The notes under the pieces: model-generated
What the model saw: only the letters and a program-made list of their open reading frames with translations
Databases searched by the model: none
Told to the model about the DNA's origin: nothing
NCBI RefSeq assembly: GCF_015351595.1
Contig: NZ_JADKPT010000005.1
Coordinates: 124,001-188,000, forward strand
DNA length: 64,000 nucleotides
Reading direction: 5' to 3'
DNA from: Flavobacterium sp. LC2016-12
GTDB lineage: Bacteria > Bacteroidota > Bacteroidia > Flavobacteriales > Flavobacteriaceae
Program-made: the position numbers and the translations under genes
Shown: one piece after another, positions 52,994-62,130 of the stretch
Layout: the number at the start of each line of letters is the position of its first letter
How positions within the stretch are numbered: the stretch's first letter is position 1

Positions 52994-53944
52994 TTATAAT
53001 TTATTCTCTTTGTATTTTCCTTCGTTTTCTAAAAACCAATCATACGTTTTTTGAATTCCTGTTTCTAGATTTATTTTATGTTTCCAACCCAATTCATGCA
53101 TTTTAGAAACATCCATTAATTTTCTAGGCGTCCCATCTGGTTTAGTATCGTCCCATATAATTTCACCTTGATGGCCAACAACTTTCTGTATTGTTGCAGC
53201 TAACTCCTTAATTGTTAAATCCAATCCCGTCCCAATATTGTATAAATAATCAGGTAATTTATTTTCTAAAGCAAAAACGACTGCTTCTGCCATGTCATCT
53301 ACAAACAAAAATTCTCTCATAGGAGTACCACTTCCCCAAAGTGTTACCGATGCATTATTATTTTCTTTTGCTTCATGAAACTTTCTAATCATGGCAGGTA
53401 ATACATGAGATGTTTTTAAATCAAAATTATCGTGTGTGCCGTACAAATTTGTTGGCATTAGACTAACATAATCTTTATTATACTGTTTACGGATAGCCTG
53501 ACAGGTTTTTACACCTGTAATTTTAGCAATCGCATACCATTCATTTGTTGGTTCTAATGTATCAGTTAAAAGATATTCTTCTTTTAATGGTTGAGGAGCA
53601 AACTTTGGGTAAATACATGAACTACCAAGAAATATAAATTTTTCTACTTGAGATGTTAAAGCTGTATCAATTAAATTATTTTGAATTTGCATATTTTCCA
53701 TAATAAATTGGTACGGAAAATCATTATTTGCCAAGATTCCGCCCACTTTTGCAGCAGCATCAATTACAATGTCCGGCTTATGTTCATTAAAAAAATCTTT
53801 AACGCTATTTTGATCTCTCAAGTCTAATTCTTTACTCGAAGCTCCAAGCAAATTTGTATATCCCCTAGAAGATAAATTTCTCCAAATGGCACTTCCGACC
53901 ATTCCGTTATGTCCAGCAATGTAAATTTTTTTTTCTCTAGTCAT
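52994..53944 (-). CDS. fcl: GDP-L-fucose synthase
   Basis: 316 residues. GHNGMVGSAI (11-20), AAAKVGGILANNDFP (63-77), the diagnostic SSCIYPKFAPQPLKEE (108-123) and YAIAK (137-141) match Fcl/WcaG. It epimerises at C3 and C5 and reduces at C4 to give GDP-L-fucose from the Gmd product. Gmd follows after 45 bases on the transcript, a classical pair. All catalytic blocks look intact. Confidence 0.97.
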   Translation of the reverse strand: MTREKKIYIAGHNGMVGSAIWRNLSSRGYTNLLGASSKELDLRDQNSVKDFFNEHKPDIVIDAAAKVGGILANNDFPYQFIMENMQIQNNLIDTALTSQVEKFIFLGSSCIYPKFAPQPLKEEYLLTDTLEPTNEWYAIAKITGVKTCQAIRKQYNKDYVSLMPTNLYGTHDNFDLKTSHVLPAMIRKFHEAKENNNASVTLWGSGTPMREFLFVDDMAEAVVFALENKLPDYLYNIGTGLDLTIKELAATIQKVVGHQGEIIWDDTKPDGTPRKLMDVSKMHELGWKHKINLETGIQKTYDWFLENEGKYKENKL

Positions 53945-53979
53945 TTTTAAGATTATATTAAATCACTCTCATACAATTA

Positions 53980-55032
53980 TTAGGCAATAAGCCTTTTAAA
54001 GGTCAAGTACAAAATAGTAAAAAAACCTCCTAAAAAACCTCCTAAAATTATTCCTTTCAATTTTCCTAATCTATCTACAGGTAAAGGCAAAATAGGTTTA
54101 TCAATAACCTGAATTAAAGGAATATCATTTCGTAAAGTTACCTTGGCTAATTCAGTTTGTCTAACTAGTTCTGACAAAATAGCAATATTAGCCTGCACAT
54201 CAACCTGTTTTTTCGTAGACGTTGCTCGCCTAACGTTAAGAGCCGGATTTAAATTAAATGTATTGTCATTTGCAACAGCCACTCCATTTATTGCAGAGTT
54301 CAATTCTGCACGAATAGAATCTGTTTGTCTATTTAAAATATCCATATTGATGCGCGATTTCTTACTTTTGACATTAATGTAAAATTGAGAAACTTTACGA
54401 GCCAAATTTTCACAGAAATACTTAGCAAAGAGTTCATTCTTAGAAAGAACTTCCATCGTGATAATAGATATTTTTTTATCTTTTTGATAAACGGTAAGCA
54501 AATTTTTTGACAAATCGCTATAAATCATTCCCAACACACTGTCTTGCTGTCTCGTAAAAAGTTCTGCATTTGAATCCGGTAAAAATTGGAGCTTTTTAAG
54601 TTCTGCATTTTCATCCCATTTCGTTCTCCATCCTTTATTCTGGATATACATTTCAGCCATAGACATGCGTTTACCATTTACATCAACTGGAGCCAGTAAC
54701 GCTTTTTGAACCATAATTCGAGATTTGAAAAGTTCAATTAAATTAGCACCAGCAAACATTCCGCCACCTGATCCGTTTAAATCAAGCCCAAATTGACTGG
54801 CTAAACCTAATGCACCTCCTAAACCTCCAGAACCTCCATCACTTTCAAGTGCGAATGATAAAGATGCTGTATATTCTGGTTTTTTAACCATAGAATAGCT
54901 TAAACCTAAACCTGCTCCTACAAAACCAATAATTAGAATTATTTTCCACTGTGATAAAAAATAATTTGTCCATTCCTTACCCTTACCGATAAGCTCTTTT
55001 AAAGATATTTCTTCATTTTCTTGCGATACCAT
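53980..55032 (-). CDS. Chain-length determinant / Wzz-type inner-membrane protein (no kinase domain)
   Basis: 350 residues. An N-terminal membrane segment (about 33-50) and a C-terminal one (~328-345), with a coiled-coil-rich periplasmic domain between them, form the Wzz layout. Gly-rich stretches GSGGLGGALGLASQFGLDLN (about 67-87) resemble those of polysaccharide co-polymerases. The last TM is preceded by VIDKPILPLP, the usual proline motif. No Walker motifs follow, so there is no tyrosine kinase domain of the Wzc type. It adjoins the Wza-like gene (8-base gap) with which it would form the trans-envelope export path. Confidence 0.9.
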   Translation of the reverse strand: MVSQENEEISLKELIGKGKEWTNYFLSQWKIILIIGFVGAGLGLSYSMVKKPEYTASLSFALESDGGSGGLGGALGLASQFGLDLNGSGGGMFAGANLIELFKSRIMVQKALLAPVDVNGKRMSMAEMYIQNKGWRTKWDENAELKKLQFLPDSNAELFTRQQDSVLGMIYSDLSKNLLTVYQKDKKISIITMEVLSKNELFAKYFCENLARKVSQFYINVKSKKSRINMDILNRQTDSIRAELNSAINGVAVANDNTFNLNPALNVRRATSTKKQVDVQANIAILSELVRQTELAKVTLRNDIPLIQVIDKPILPLPVDRLGKLKGIILGGFLGGFFTILYLTFKRLIA

Positions 55033-55040
55033 AACTAAAT

Positions 55041-57464
55041 TTATTTAAAAGCTGTTATAACCAAAAGAGCTAAACTAGTAATCACGCTGCCTATACTAAC
55101 CCATTCTCCTGTAGTCAGTGTTTTAGTTTCTGGTTTCTCCGGAACAACTATTTGAGAATCGGGCGTAACTGTCGGATAAGATCTAAAAAATAAAAATGAT
55201 TTGGTTACATCTGCTTTTCCATTGGGATAAATAATGTAAGCCTTTTTCTTCCACCCCTTGTTATCAACGCCACCTACAGCATCAATATAATATCTAAATC
55301 CTTTTCCGCTTCTATATGGTATTTCAGATGTCAGCAATACATTACCGGTAACTTTTACACCTTCGTTATAATTAGCAACTACAATTTCATCATCAGGAAA
55401 TAAGGTAACATTTGAATAATGACTCTTATTCTTAACAATTTCACCCCAATTTACCGGAATTACAGAATAGCGCATTTTCTCTTCCAATTTCTGGGACAAT
55501 TCTTCATCTATCGTATCATTTTTAGCTAAATTTAAGTCTATACTTTTTATTTTCTCGATTTGATCCTGTTTGATTGGTCTTTTAATTTTCATCCCATCTA
55601 AATTAGCAATAGATGTAGGACCTCCAGCCCTCATTACAATATTAAAAACAGTCTCCTTTTTATTCACCAAAACATATTTTCCAGGGTATGTAATTGCACC
55701 GCTCACTTTCACCATTTGAGGTTTTGAATAAACAGCTACTCTTCGAATATTAATAACGTCAAAAGGTTTTAAAATAAAGTTTTTCACCTGCTCATTATTA
55801 TCTGCAGTTATTTCGAATTCGACCAATTCAACTCGTTTGGGATTGGTATCGTCAATTGTTTCAGATTTTACCATTCTTGCTATTTCTACTCTTTTAGATG
55901 CAGAACCTGTAAGACCCCCTACTTCAACAATTAAGTCATTTAAAGTTAAATTTTCATAGTACAAATATTCACCCGGTTTTTTTACTTCTCCATCAATCGT
56001 AACTTTATATTCTTCTCTAAAATCTAAGATTGAAAAAACGGTCACAATATCTTCCCTCTTTAATTCAATATCTGCATTCAAATCACCAGACAATGCAGCA
56101 CTTAAGTCTACATTTACAATCTCTGTTGTTAAATCAGATTTCAATCGAATAATTCTGGCTCTTTTTGTATAAGCGTCTTCTTTCATTCCTTCAGCTCTTG
56201 TAATAAGATCAGAAACCCTCATCCCTTCAGAATAAGAATAATAACCTGGTCTAAAAACTGCACCTTCGATATTAATACGATTTTCATATCGGCTTAAAAT
56301 TTTAGTAACGGTAAAAACATCTCCGGATTTTGGTTTATAAGTACCAAAATTACTTTCATTTACATCATCGACTTTTAATTCCTTTCCTGTTTTTTGTTCA
56401 ACATGTACTGAACTTGTATAAGCGAATTCAGTAAAACCAGATGCGAACTTTAACAAATCAGCAAAAGTTTCCCCTTCTTTCATTTCGAAGATTCCAGGTC
56501 TTTTTACTTCTCCTACAACTGCCACCCTTTGACTATAAGCAGGAATTCGAATCACATCATTATCTTTTAAACTAACGTTATCAGATTGATCTCCTTTGAC
56601 TAAAAACCTATAAATATCTATATTTTTATAAACCTTATTGTTTCGAATTAATTCAATATTTCTATAACTACCATTCTTACCTGGGCCTCCCGCTAAATGC
56701 AAAGCATTGTAGACCGTTGCTAGTGATGAAATGGAATAATTCCCTGGTTGTTTTCCTCCAACTATTGTTACCTTAATAGTTCTTATCTGAGTTAAACTCA
56801 CACTAACCTGTGATTGTCCGGAACGAACTGTAGCAAAAATTTTAGCAATTGCTGCTTTAATCTTTTGTGTTGCAGCTTCAATAGACATTCCAGAAACTGA
56901 AATTTGTCCTATATATTGAATATTGATCTTTCCTTCTACACTAACTGGTGCAGTTGCATTATACTCCTGAATTCCATAAACATTAATTTGTAATTCGTCC
57001 CCAGGACCTAATATATAGTTCATTGGAGTAGCCAGTTTTAGGTCCGGCTCAAAATTCAAAGTAGGATTGTCAAATAATTCTGACCCAAAAATTAATGCAT
57101 TTGCAGAGTCTTTTACTTTATTATTTGTAATTGCATCCTGGTTTCTTCCAAATTGAGATTTATTTTTACCTAAATTAGACGTCGTATTATTATTCTCTGA
57201 TGTATCTGATTGACCACTTAATCTGCCTCTTAATTTATTAAACTCAACTTGACTCATACCTTTTGAGATAGCAACAGATTCTGCGTCATCTACACTCATA
57301 TTGTTATTCTTCAATTGTGTATTAACTTTAGCGATGTCCTCATCAGATAAATCATCTACTTTTACCGTACTTAAATCTTTAGATTTAAGTAAGTCTTGAG
57401 CATTTGCGTTAAAAGATGCTGCTAGAATAAAAAGCAAAGTAAGAACGTAAATTATTTTTTTCAT
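55041..57464 (-). CDS. Wza-like outer-membrane polysaccharide export protein with repeated SLBB domains
   Basis: 807 residues from the chosen start. I begin at MKKIIYVLTLLFILAASFNA (ATG at 57464) because a signal peptide starts there; an ATG seven codons earlier adds MIKHILS. A poly-export (PES) block follows, YILGPGDELQINVYGIQEY, then APVSVEGKINIQYIGQISVS. Repeated SLBB units follow, each with a phrase such as VVGEVKRPGIFEMKEGE, INIEGAVFRPGYYSYSEG, VTIDGEVKKPGEYLYYE and VSGAITYPGKYVLVNKKE. One hydrophobic helix ends the chain (ITSLALLVITAF). It is much longer than E. coli Wza, as usual in Bacteroidetes. Role: outer-membrane channel. Confidence 0.93.
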   Translation of the reverse strand: MKKIIYVLTLLFILAASFNANAQDLLKSKDLSTVKVDDLSDEDIAKVNTQLKNNNMSVDDAESVAISKGMSQVEFNKLRGRLSGQSDTSENNNTTSNLGKNKSQFGRNQDAITNNKVKDSANALIFGSELFDNPTLNFEPDLKLATPMNYILGPGDELQINVYGIQEYNATAPVSVEGKINIQYIGQISVSGMSIEAATQKIKAAIAKIFATVRSGQSQVSVSLTQIRTIKVTIVGGKQPGNYSISSLATVYNALHLAGGPGKNGSYRNIELIRNNKVYKNIDIYRFLVKGDQSDNVSLKDNDVIRIPAYSQRVAVVGEVKRPGIFEMKEGETFADLLKFASGFTEFAYTSSVHVEQKTGKELKVDDVNESNFGTYKPKSGDVFTVTKILSRYENRINIEGAVFRPGYYSYSEGMRVSDLITRAEGMKEDAYTKRARIIRLKSDLTTEIVNVDLSAALSGDLNADIELKREDIVTVFSILDFREEYKVTIDGEVKKPGEYLYYENLTLNDLIVEVGGLTGSASKRVEIARMVKSETIDDTNPKRVELVEFEITADNNEQVKNFILKPFDVINIRRVAVYSKPQMVKVSGAITYPGKYVLVNKKETVFNIVMRAGGPTSIANLDGMKIKRPIKQDQIEKIKSIDLNLAKNDTIDEELSQKLEEKMRYSVIPVNWGEIVKNKSHYSNVTLFPDDEIVVANYNEGVKVTGNVLLTSEIPYRSGKGFRYYIDAVGGVDNKGWKKKAYIIYPNGKADVTKSFLFFRSYPTVTPDSQIVVPEKPETKTLTTGEWVSIGSVITSLALLVITAFK

Positions 57465-57505
57465 ACTTAATATGTGTTTAATCAAAATTCGATTTAAATA
57501 AAAAT

Positions 57506-58552
57506 CTATGAATATTGTTTTTTATAATAATCTTTATAAGAACCTGATGTTACATTTCTTAACCATTCTTCATTATTAAGATACCAATTAATTGTTTTTT
57601 CCAATCCTTCTTCGAAAGTAACTGATGGTTTCCACCCTAACTCTTTGTTAATTTTTGTAGCATCAATCGCATAACGCAAATCATGTCCTGGTCTGTCTTT
57701 TATAAAAGTAATCAGTTTTTCAGAAGTATTATCTTCCCGCCCCAATTTTTGATCCATGATTTGGCATAATAATTTAACGAGATCAATATTCTTCCATTCA
57801 TTAAAACCTCCAATATTATAAGTTTCATGATTTTTGCCAGTATGAAAAACTAAATCAATAGCTATTGCATGATCCTCGACGAAAAGCCAGTCTCTCGTAT
57901 AATTACCGTCACCGTATACTGGTAATGACTTGTTATTAATAATGTTATTTATAAAAAGAGGAATTAATTTTTCAGGAAAATGATAAGATCCATAATTGTT
58001 TGAACAGTTGGTTAAAACATATGGCAACCCATAAGTTTCTCCAAATGCTCTGACAAAATGATCGGAGCTTGCCTTAGATGCTGAATATGGAGAATTAGGA
58101 TTGTAAGGGGTAGTCTCAGTAAATAGACCTTCAGTACCAAGTGAGCCATAAACTTCATCAGTGCTTATGTGATAAAATCGTTTGTTCTCAAAATTGCCTT
58201 CCCACTGTTTTTTTGCTGCGTTTAATAAATTCATAGTTCCGATTACATTTGTTTTTACAAATGATAAAGGATCTTCAATAGAACGATCAACATGAGACTC
58301 AGCGGCTAAATGTAAAACTCCATCAAAATGATGAATCGAAAAAAGATTATTTATAAAAGATTCATTAACAATATCTCCCTTTATAAAAGTATAATTTTGT
58401 TTATTTTCAATATCCTTAATATTCTCAAGATTTCCAGCATATGTCAAGGCATCCAAATTAAAAACATGATAATCAGGATATTTATTCACAAAACGTCTAA
58501 CGACGTGGGAACCAATAAAACCAGCACCTCCAGTTATTAGAATTTTTTTCAT
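57506..58552 (-). CDS. rmlB: dTDP-glucose 4,6-dehydratase
   Basis: 348 residues. NAD site TGGAGFIGSHVVRRF (7-21), AAESHVDRSIEDP (83-95), HISTDEVYGSLG (128-139) and SPYSASKASSDHFVRAFG are the RmlB diagnostic blocks; YSASK at 156-160 carries the catalytic Tyr/Lys. It produces dTDP-4-keto-6-deoxyglucose. Its partners rmlA, rmlC and rmlD are 28 kb downstream, so the rhamnose pathway is split across the locus. Confidence 0.97.
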   Translation of the reverse strand: MKKILITGGAGFIGSHVVRRFVNKYPDYHVFNLDALTYAGNLENIKDIENKQNYTFIKGDIVNESFINNLFSIHHFDGVLHLAAESHVDRSIEDPLSFVKTNVIGTMNLLNAAKKQWEGNFENKRFYHISTDEVYGSLGTEGLFTETTPYNPNSPYSASKASSDHFVRAFGETYGLPYVLTNCSNNYGSYHFPEKLIPLFINNIINNKSLPVYGDGNYTRDWLFVEDHAIAIDLVFHTGKNHETYNIGGFNEWKNIDLVKLLCQIMDQKLGREDNTSEKLITFIKDRPGHDLRYAIDATKINKELGWKPSVTFEEGLEKTINWYLNNEEWLRNVTSGSYKDYYKKQYS

Positions 58553-58560
58553 TTTAACAA

Positions 58561-59562
58561 TTAATTTAACAAATCTGAATTTCTTTTTTCTAACTCACTA
58601 TAAATATCTTTAACATCTTGAGAATTTTCTTTCTGCAAAATTAAATTCGCTGTATCTGTATAAACAAAAATAGTGTTTTTTAGTCCTAAAAATACAGTAT
58701 GCTTTTCACAACCAATTACCATGTTTCCGTTTTTATCTACTGTATGTCCTTTAGAAACTAAATAATCATAAACAGATTCAAATGAACCTAAATCTGACCA
58801 TGAAAATGCTGCGGGTACAACTTTTATTTTTTTACTTCGCTCCATTACGGCGTAATCAATACTTATTGATGGAATTTCTAGGGATAAATTCAAATCTAAG
58901 AAACCTTCTTTGCTTGACTCCCAAACAGCCTTAGATTTCTCATAAACATCTGGCTGAAATTGTTTTAACTCGTCTAATAATACTCCCGCTTTAAAACAAA
59001 ACATTCCACTGTTCCATAAAAAATTCCCTTTCGAAATAAACTCTTTGGCAGTTGTTTCATTTGGTTTTTCACGAAAAGAAATTACCACATCTCCTTTTGA
59101 TTCTATATAACCATACCCCGTTTCAGGTTTAGTTGGAATAACTCCAAAAGTTACAATAAAACCTTCCTGAGCTTTAGAAACTGCTTCATCAATTGCTTTG
59201 TTGTAGTTTTCCATCATGTCTATTATATGATCTGACGGAGTTACAATCAATATCTCTTCGGGATTAGATGCAAATGCCGCGAAAGCAATGGCAGCGGCGG
59301 TATTTCTAGGAGTTGCCTCCACTATATTGATATAAGAGGTTTTAGACTTATCCATCACTCTACCGCTTAAATGATGATTATCGATATTTCCAACAACCAT
59401 TACTTTATCAGCTAAATGACTATTACGCTCCACAGTCATTTCAAATAAAGATTTACCTTCAAATATTTCCAAATATTGTTTTGGCTGGCTTTTACGGGAA
59501 AGCGGCCAAAGTCTGCTTCCTACTCCTCCAGTTAAGATTACATGAGTTATTGATACTCCCAT
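58561..59562 (-). CDS. manC: Mannose-1-phosphate guanylyltransferase
   Basis: 333 residues. The GTP signature TGGVGSRLWPLSRKSQPKQY is at 11-30, followed by VTPSDHII, FREKPNETTAKEFI and WNSGMFCF, as in ManC. Only the nucleotidyltransferase part is present; the C-terminal phosphomannose isomerase domain of two-domain ManC proteins (~470 residues) is missing, which is a common short form. It makes GDP-mannose for the Gmd/Fcl branch. The start MGVSITHVIL is set by context. Confidence 0.94.
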   Translation of the reverse strand: MGVSITHVILTGGVGSRLWPLSRKSQPKQYLEIFEGKSLFEMTVERNSHLADKVMVVGNIDNHHLSGRVMDKSKTSYINIVEATPRNTAAAIAFAAFASNPEEILIVTPSDHIIDMMENYNKAIDEAVSKAQEGFIVTFGVIPTKPETGYGYIESKGDVVISFREKPNETTAKEFISKGNFLWNSGMFCFKAGVLLDELKQFQPDVYEKSKAVWESSKEGFLDLNLSLEIPSISIDYAVMERSKKIKVVPAAFSWSDLGSFESVYDYLVSKGHTVDKNGNMVIGCEKHTVFLGLKNTIFVYTDTANLILQKENSQDVKDIYSELEKRNSDLLN

Positions 59563-59565
59563 ATA

Positions 59566-59988
59566 TTATATTTTTTTTAATTGTTTTTCAGCAACTTCTT
59601 TTCTAAGATTACTACTTGAAAACCTATGATCCCTAACATTATAATACAACTCTATACCTTTTTGCTCGCAATAATCACGGCCTGTATAATTTTTATCTCT
59701 ATATTCATCTCCAATAATACGCACATCAATTTTAAAAGAACGCAGGATATCTTCCAAGTCTTGTTCCGTTGCATAAGGAACGATTTCATCGACAAACTTA
59801 CAACCCTTCAATTGTATATAACGTTCTACTACGGTTTGTGACGGACTATTTTTCTCAGGACGATCTAGTGTTGGATCAGTTTGCAAGCCCACTATTAAAT
59901 AATCACAAGTTCTTTTTGCTTCTTCTAACATTTTAATATGGCCTGCATGCAATAAGTCAAAAGCACTAAAAGTTATTCCTACTTTCAT
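59566..59988 (-). CDS. Glycerol-3-phosphate cytidylyltransferase-like nucleotidyltransferase
   Basis: 140 residues. MKVGITFSAFDLLHAGHIKM gives the HxGH motif at 14-17 and RFSSSNLRK (122-130) matches the ISTTKIK-like closing motif of TagD. TagD makes CDP-glycerol from glycerol-3-phosphate and CTP. No TagB/TagF protein is obvious, but two GT-B proteins of uncertain class (7594-8991 and 43058-44503) resemble that superfamily. It could alternatively activate another small phosphate, so the substrate is only inferred. Confidence 0.85.
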   Translation of the reverse strand: MKVGITFSAFDLLHAGHIKMLEEAKRTCDYLIVGLQTDPTLDRPEKNSPSQTVVERYIQLKGCKFVDEIVPYATEQDLEDILRSFKIDVRIIGDEYRDKNYTGRDYCEQKGIELYYNVRDHRFSSSNLRKEVAEKQLKKI

Positions 59989-60009
59989 AATGTAATTTAA
60001 ATTTAAAAA

Positions 60010-61293
60010 TTAAAGTCTATTATCCGCTGTAGCACCCAAAACTCCTTTTACATCATATAATAAGCTACTTGTTTTTTGCAGGTTAGAAAAATTCAGATTT
60101 AAAAACTCTGAGTGAGCGACCCCTAAAATAATAGCATCAAATTTTTCTTTTGGAACTGAATTTAACAATGCCAGTCCATACTCTTTTTTTACCTCTTCGA
60201 TATTTGCAAGAGGATCATATATTGTTACTAAGATACCATATTCAGTTAATGCTTTTATTACATCGACGATTTTTGTATTTCGTACATCGGGACAATTTTC
60301 TTTGAATGTGATTCCAAGCATCAAAAGATTAGCACCATTAACCGAAATTCCTTTTTTAATCATCAGCTTTACAACTTGTGAAGCGATATATTCGCCCATA
60401 CTGTCATTTAAACGTCGTCCTGCTAAAATTATTTCAGGGTGATATCCAAATTCTTGAGCTCTTTGTGCCAAATAGTATGGATCAACCCCAATGCAATGCC
60501 CTCCAACCAATCCTGGTTTGAATGGCAAAAAATTCCATTTTGTTGCTGCTGCAGTGAGGACTTCTTGAGTATCGATATTCATTAAATTGAATATTTTAGC
60601 CAGTTCATTTACAAAGGCAATATTGATATCTCTTTGCGAATTTTCGATAACTTTAGCTGCTTCTGCAATTTTAATTGTAGGAGCCAAATGCGTCCCAGCT
60701 GTAATAACTGATTTATATAAGGCATCAACCTTTAAACCAATTTCAGGCGTTGAGCCTGATGTTACTTTTAATATTTTCTCTACAGTATGTTCTTTATCGC
60801 CTGGATTGATTCTTTCAGGAGAATATCCAGCAAAGAAATCTATATTAAATTTTAATCCTGAAATTTTTTCTAAAACAGGAACACATTGTTCTTCTGTAAC
60901 TCCCGGATAAACTGTTGACTCATAAATTACGATATCCCCAGGTTTTAAAATTTTGCCTACTGATTCACTTGATTTATATAAAGGTGTTAAATCGGGACGA
61001 TTATTTTTATCGACCGGAGTTGGAACTGTAATTATAAAATAATTACAATCTGATATATCTTTTAAAGAAGTAGTACAAAATAATCCTTTTTTATCAGTCG
61101 GATTATCAACAAGCACACTCTTTAAAACAGCATCTTCAACTTCTAATGTTCTATCTTTTCCTAACTTTAAAGAAGCTACTCTCGAATCATTTATATCAAA
61201 ACCTACAACTGGAAACTTTGTAGCAAATAATCTAGCCAAAGGAAGACCAACATAGCCCAAACCAATAACCGCAATCTTTATATTTTCATCCAA
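60010..61293 (-). CDS. UDP-N-acetylhexosamine 6-dehydrogenase (TviB/WbpO/WbpA family)
   Basis: 427 residues. NAD loop AVIGLGYVGLPLARLFATKF (8-27), VVGFDINDSRVASLKLGKD, CNYFIITVPTPVDKNNRPDL, and catalytic Cys 267 in GGHCIGVDPYYLA (264-276) are intact. The opening and the LPFKPGLVGGHCIGVDPYYL block match the UDP-GlcNAc/UDP-GalNAc dehydrogenase group rather than UDP-glucose dehydrogenase. It would give UDP-GalNAcA or UDP-GlcNAcA. The WbpP/TviC-like epimerase at the right edge fits as its partner. It is the first gene after the promoter candidate at 61.4 kb. Confidence 0.93.
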   Translation of the reverse strand: MDENIKIAVIGLGYVGLPLARLFATKFPVVGFDINDSRVASLKLGKDRTLEVEDAVLKSVLVDNPTDKKGLFCTTSLKDISDCNYFIITVPTPVDKNNRPDLTPLYKSSESVGKILKPGDIVIYESTVYPGVTEEQCVPVLEKISGLKFNIDFFAGYSPERINPGDKEHTVEKILKVTSGSTPEIGLKVDALYKSVITAGTHLAPTIKIAEAAKVIENSQRDINIAFVNELAKIFNLMNIDTQEVLTAAATKWNFLPFKPGLVGGHCIGVDPYYLAQRAQEFGYHPEIILAGRRLNDSMGEYIASQVVKLMIKKGISVNGANLLMLGITFKENCPDVRNTKIVDVIKALTEYGILVTIYDPLANIEEVKKEYGLALLNSVPKEKFDAIILGVAHSEFLNLNFSNLQKTSSLLYDVKGVLGATADNRL

Positions 61294-61389
61294 TTTATAC
61301 TATTTTTTAGTCAATTCAATCAATTAGCTTCACGGCTTCGCCTCTCTGAACCACATAAATTTGGTCAGATATTCTAAAATCATTTTCGG

Positions 61390-61420
61390 CAAATATAACA
61401 TATTAAGTCAATTTATTCAA
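61390..61420 (-). promoter_or_regulatory. Candidate Bacteroidetes promoter for the long operon
   Basis: On the minus strand TTG at 61420-61418, a 20-base spacer and TATATTTG at 61397-61390 match the TTG/TAnnTTTG consensus at good spacing. A transcript starting near 61383 would have a leader of about 90 bases before the ATG at 61293. It sits after the intrinsic terminator that follows the UpxY-like gene. The sequence match is by eye and unverified. Confidence 0.55.
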
Positions 61421-61512
61421 TACGGTTTCCCGTAATACTCGAAAAACAAATTATAAATAAAAACTTAAAATAACCAACCTACTATCAATCAGTCAATAAA
61501 AACTAAATAATA

Positions 61513-61566
61513 AAAAAAGCAACAGACAAAATGTGCTTATTTCACACTTTATCTATTGCTTTTGCT
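61513..61566 (-). terminator. Intrinsic terminator after UpxY-like gene
   Basis: Arms 61513-61535 and 61543-61566 form a ~20-base stem (GCAACAGACAAAATGTG against CACACTTTATCTATTGC, with G-U pairs) around a 7-base loop. Read on the minus strand it is followed by TTTTTTTATTATTT. It lies 20 bases past the UpxY-like stop codon, between it and the long operon. The T-run on the other side means it may also stop plus-strand transcription. Confidence 0.8.
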
Positions 61567-61585
61567 TTTTTATAATGAACGCCAA

Positions 61586-62050
61586 TTATTTATATCTCAT
61601 TTTAAGTACACATCCCAAAGATTCCAATACTAAAATATAATGCGTCTTAGTGACTTCCTGAACAATTGCATCTTGTTTACTGAAAGCTCCCGATTCTAAT
61701 TTTATCCTATCTCCGATCTGAATCGAAGAAACTAAAATATCGATTACGCTAGCAGCCTTTAGATTAGTCTTAATAACATTAATCTCCTCATCCCGAACTA
61801 CTGCTGGTTTTCCTAACCAAAACAAAAATCGAATTACACCAGGAACAGAAAACACAACATTTCTATCAATATCAGACAGCTGAACGAACACATAGGAATT
61901 AAAAAGCGGCGTTTCTACCTTTTTCTTCCGATCTGACCATTGTTTAATCCTCGTGATAGTTGGACAATAGCTTTCAACCCCAATCTGATTCAGTTTTTCG
62001 GCAACTTTTTTTTCCCATTTAGGCTTTGTGTATAATACATACCAAGTCAT
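61586..62050 (-). CDS. UpxY-like NusG-family transcription antiterminator
   Basis: 154 residues. The NGN domain is WYVLYTKPKWEKKVAEKL (3-20) with YCPTITRIKQWSDRKKKVET and FNSYVFVQL (51-59), as in UpxY/LoaP/RfaH-type NusG paralogues; VPGVIRFLFWLGKPAVV follows. The C-terminal ~50 residues form a KOW-like domain (IQIGDRIKLESGAFSKQDAIVQE). In Bacteroides each UpxY promotes elongation through its own polysaccharide operon. It is encoded between UDP-glucose dehydrogenase (80-base gap) and a terminator plus promoter. Confidence 0.94.
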   Translation of the reverse strand: MTWYVLYTKPKWEKKVAEKLNQIGVESYCPTITRIKQWSDRKKKVETPLFNSYVFVQLSDIDRNVVFSVPGVIRFLFWLGKPAVVRDEEINVIKTNLKAASVIDILVSSIQIGDRIKLESGAFSKQDAIVQEVTKTHYILVLESLGCVLKMRYK

Positions 62051-62130
62051 AATTTTTCTCTTATCGAAACAAAACGATCATTCATCTTCATCTATCTCTT
62101 ATTTAATTTTACTTCAATATTTAATTCAAA

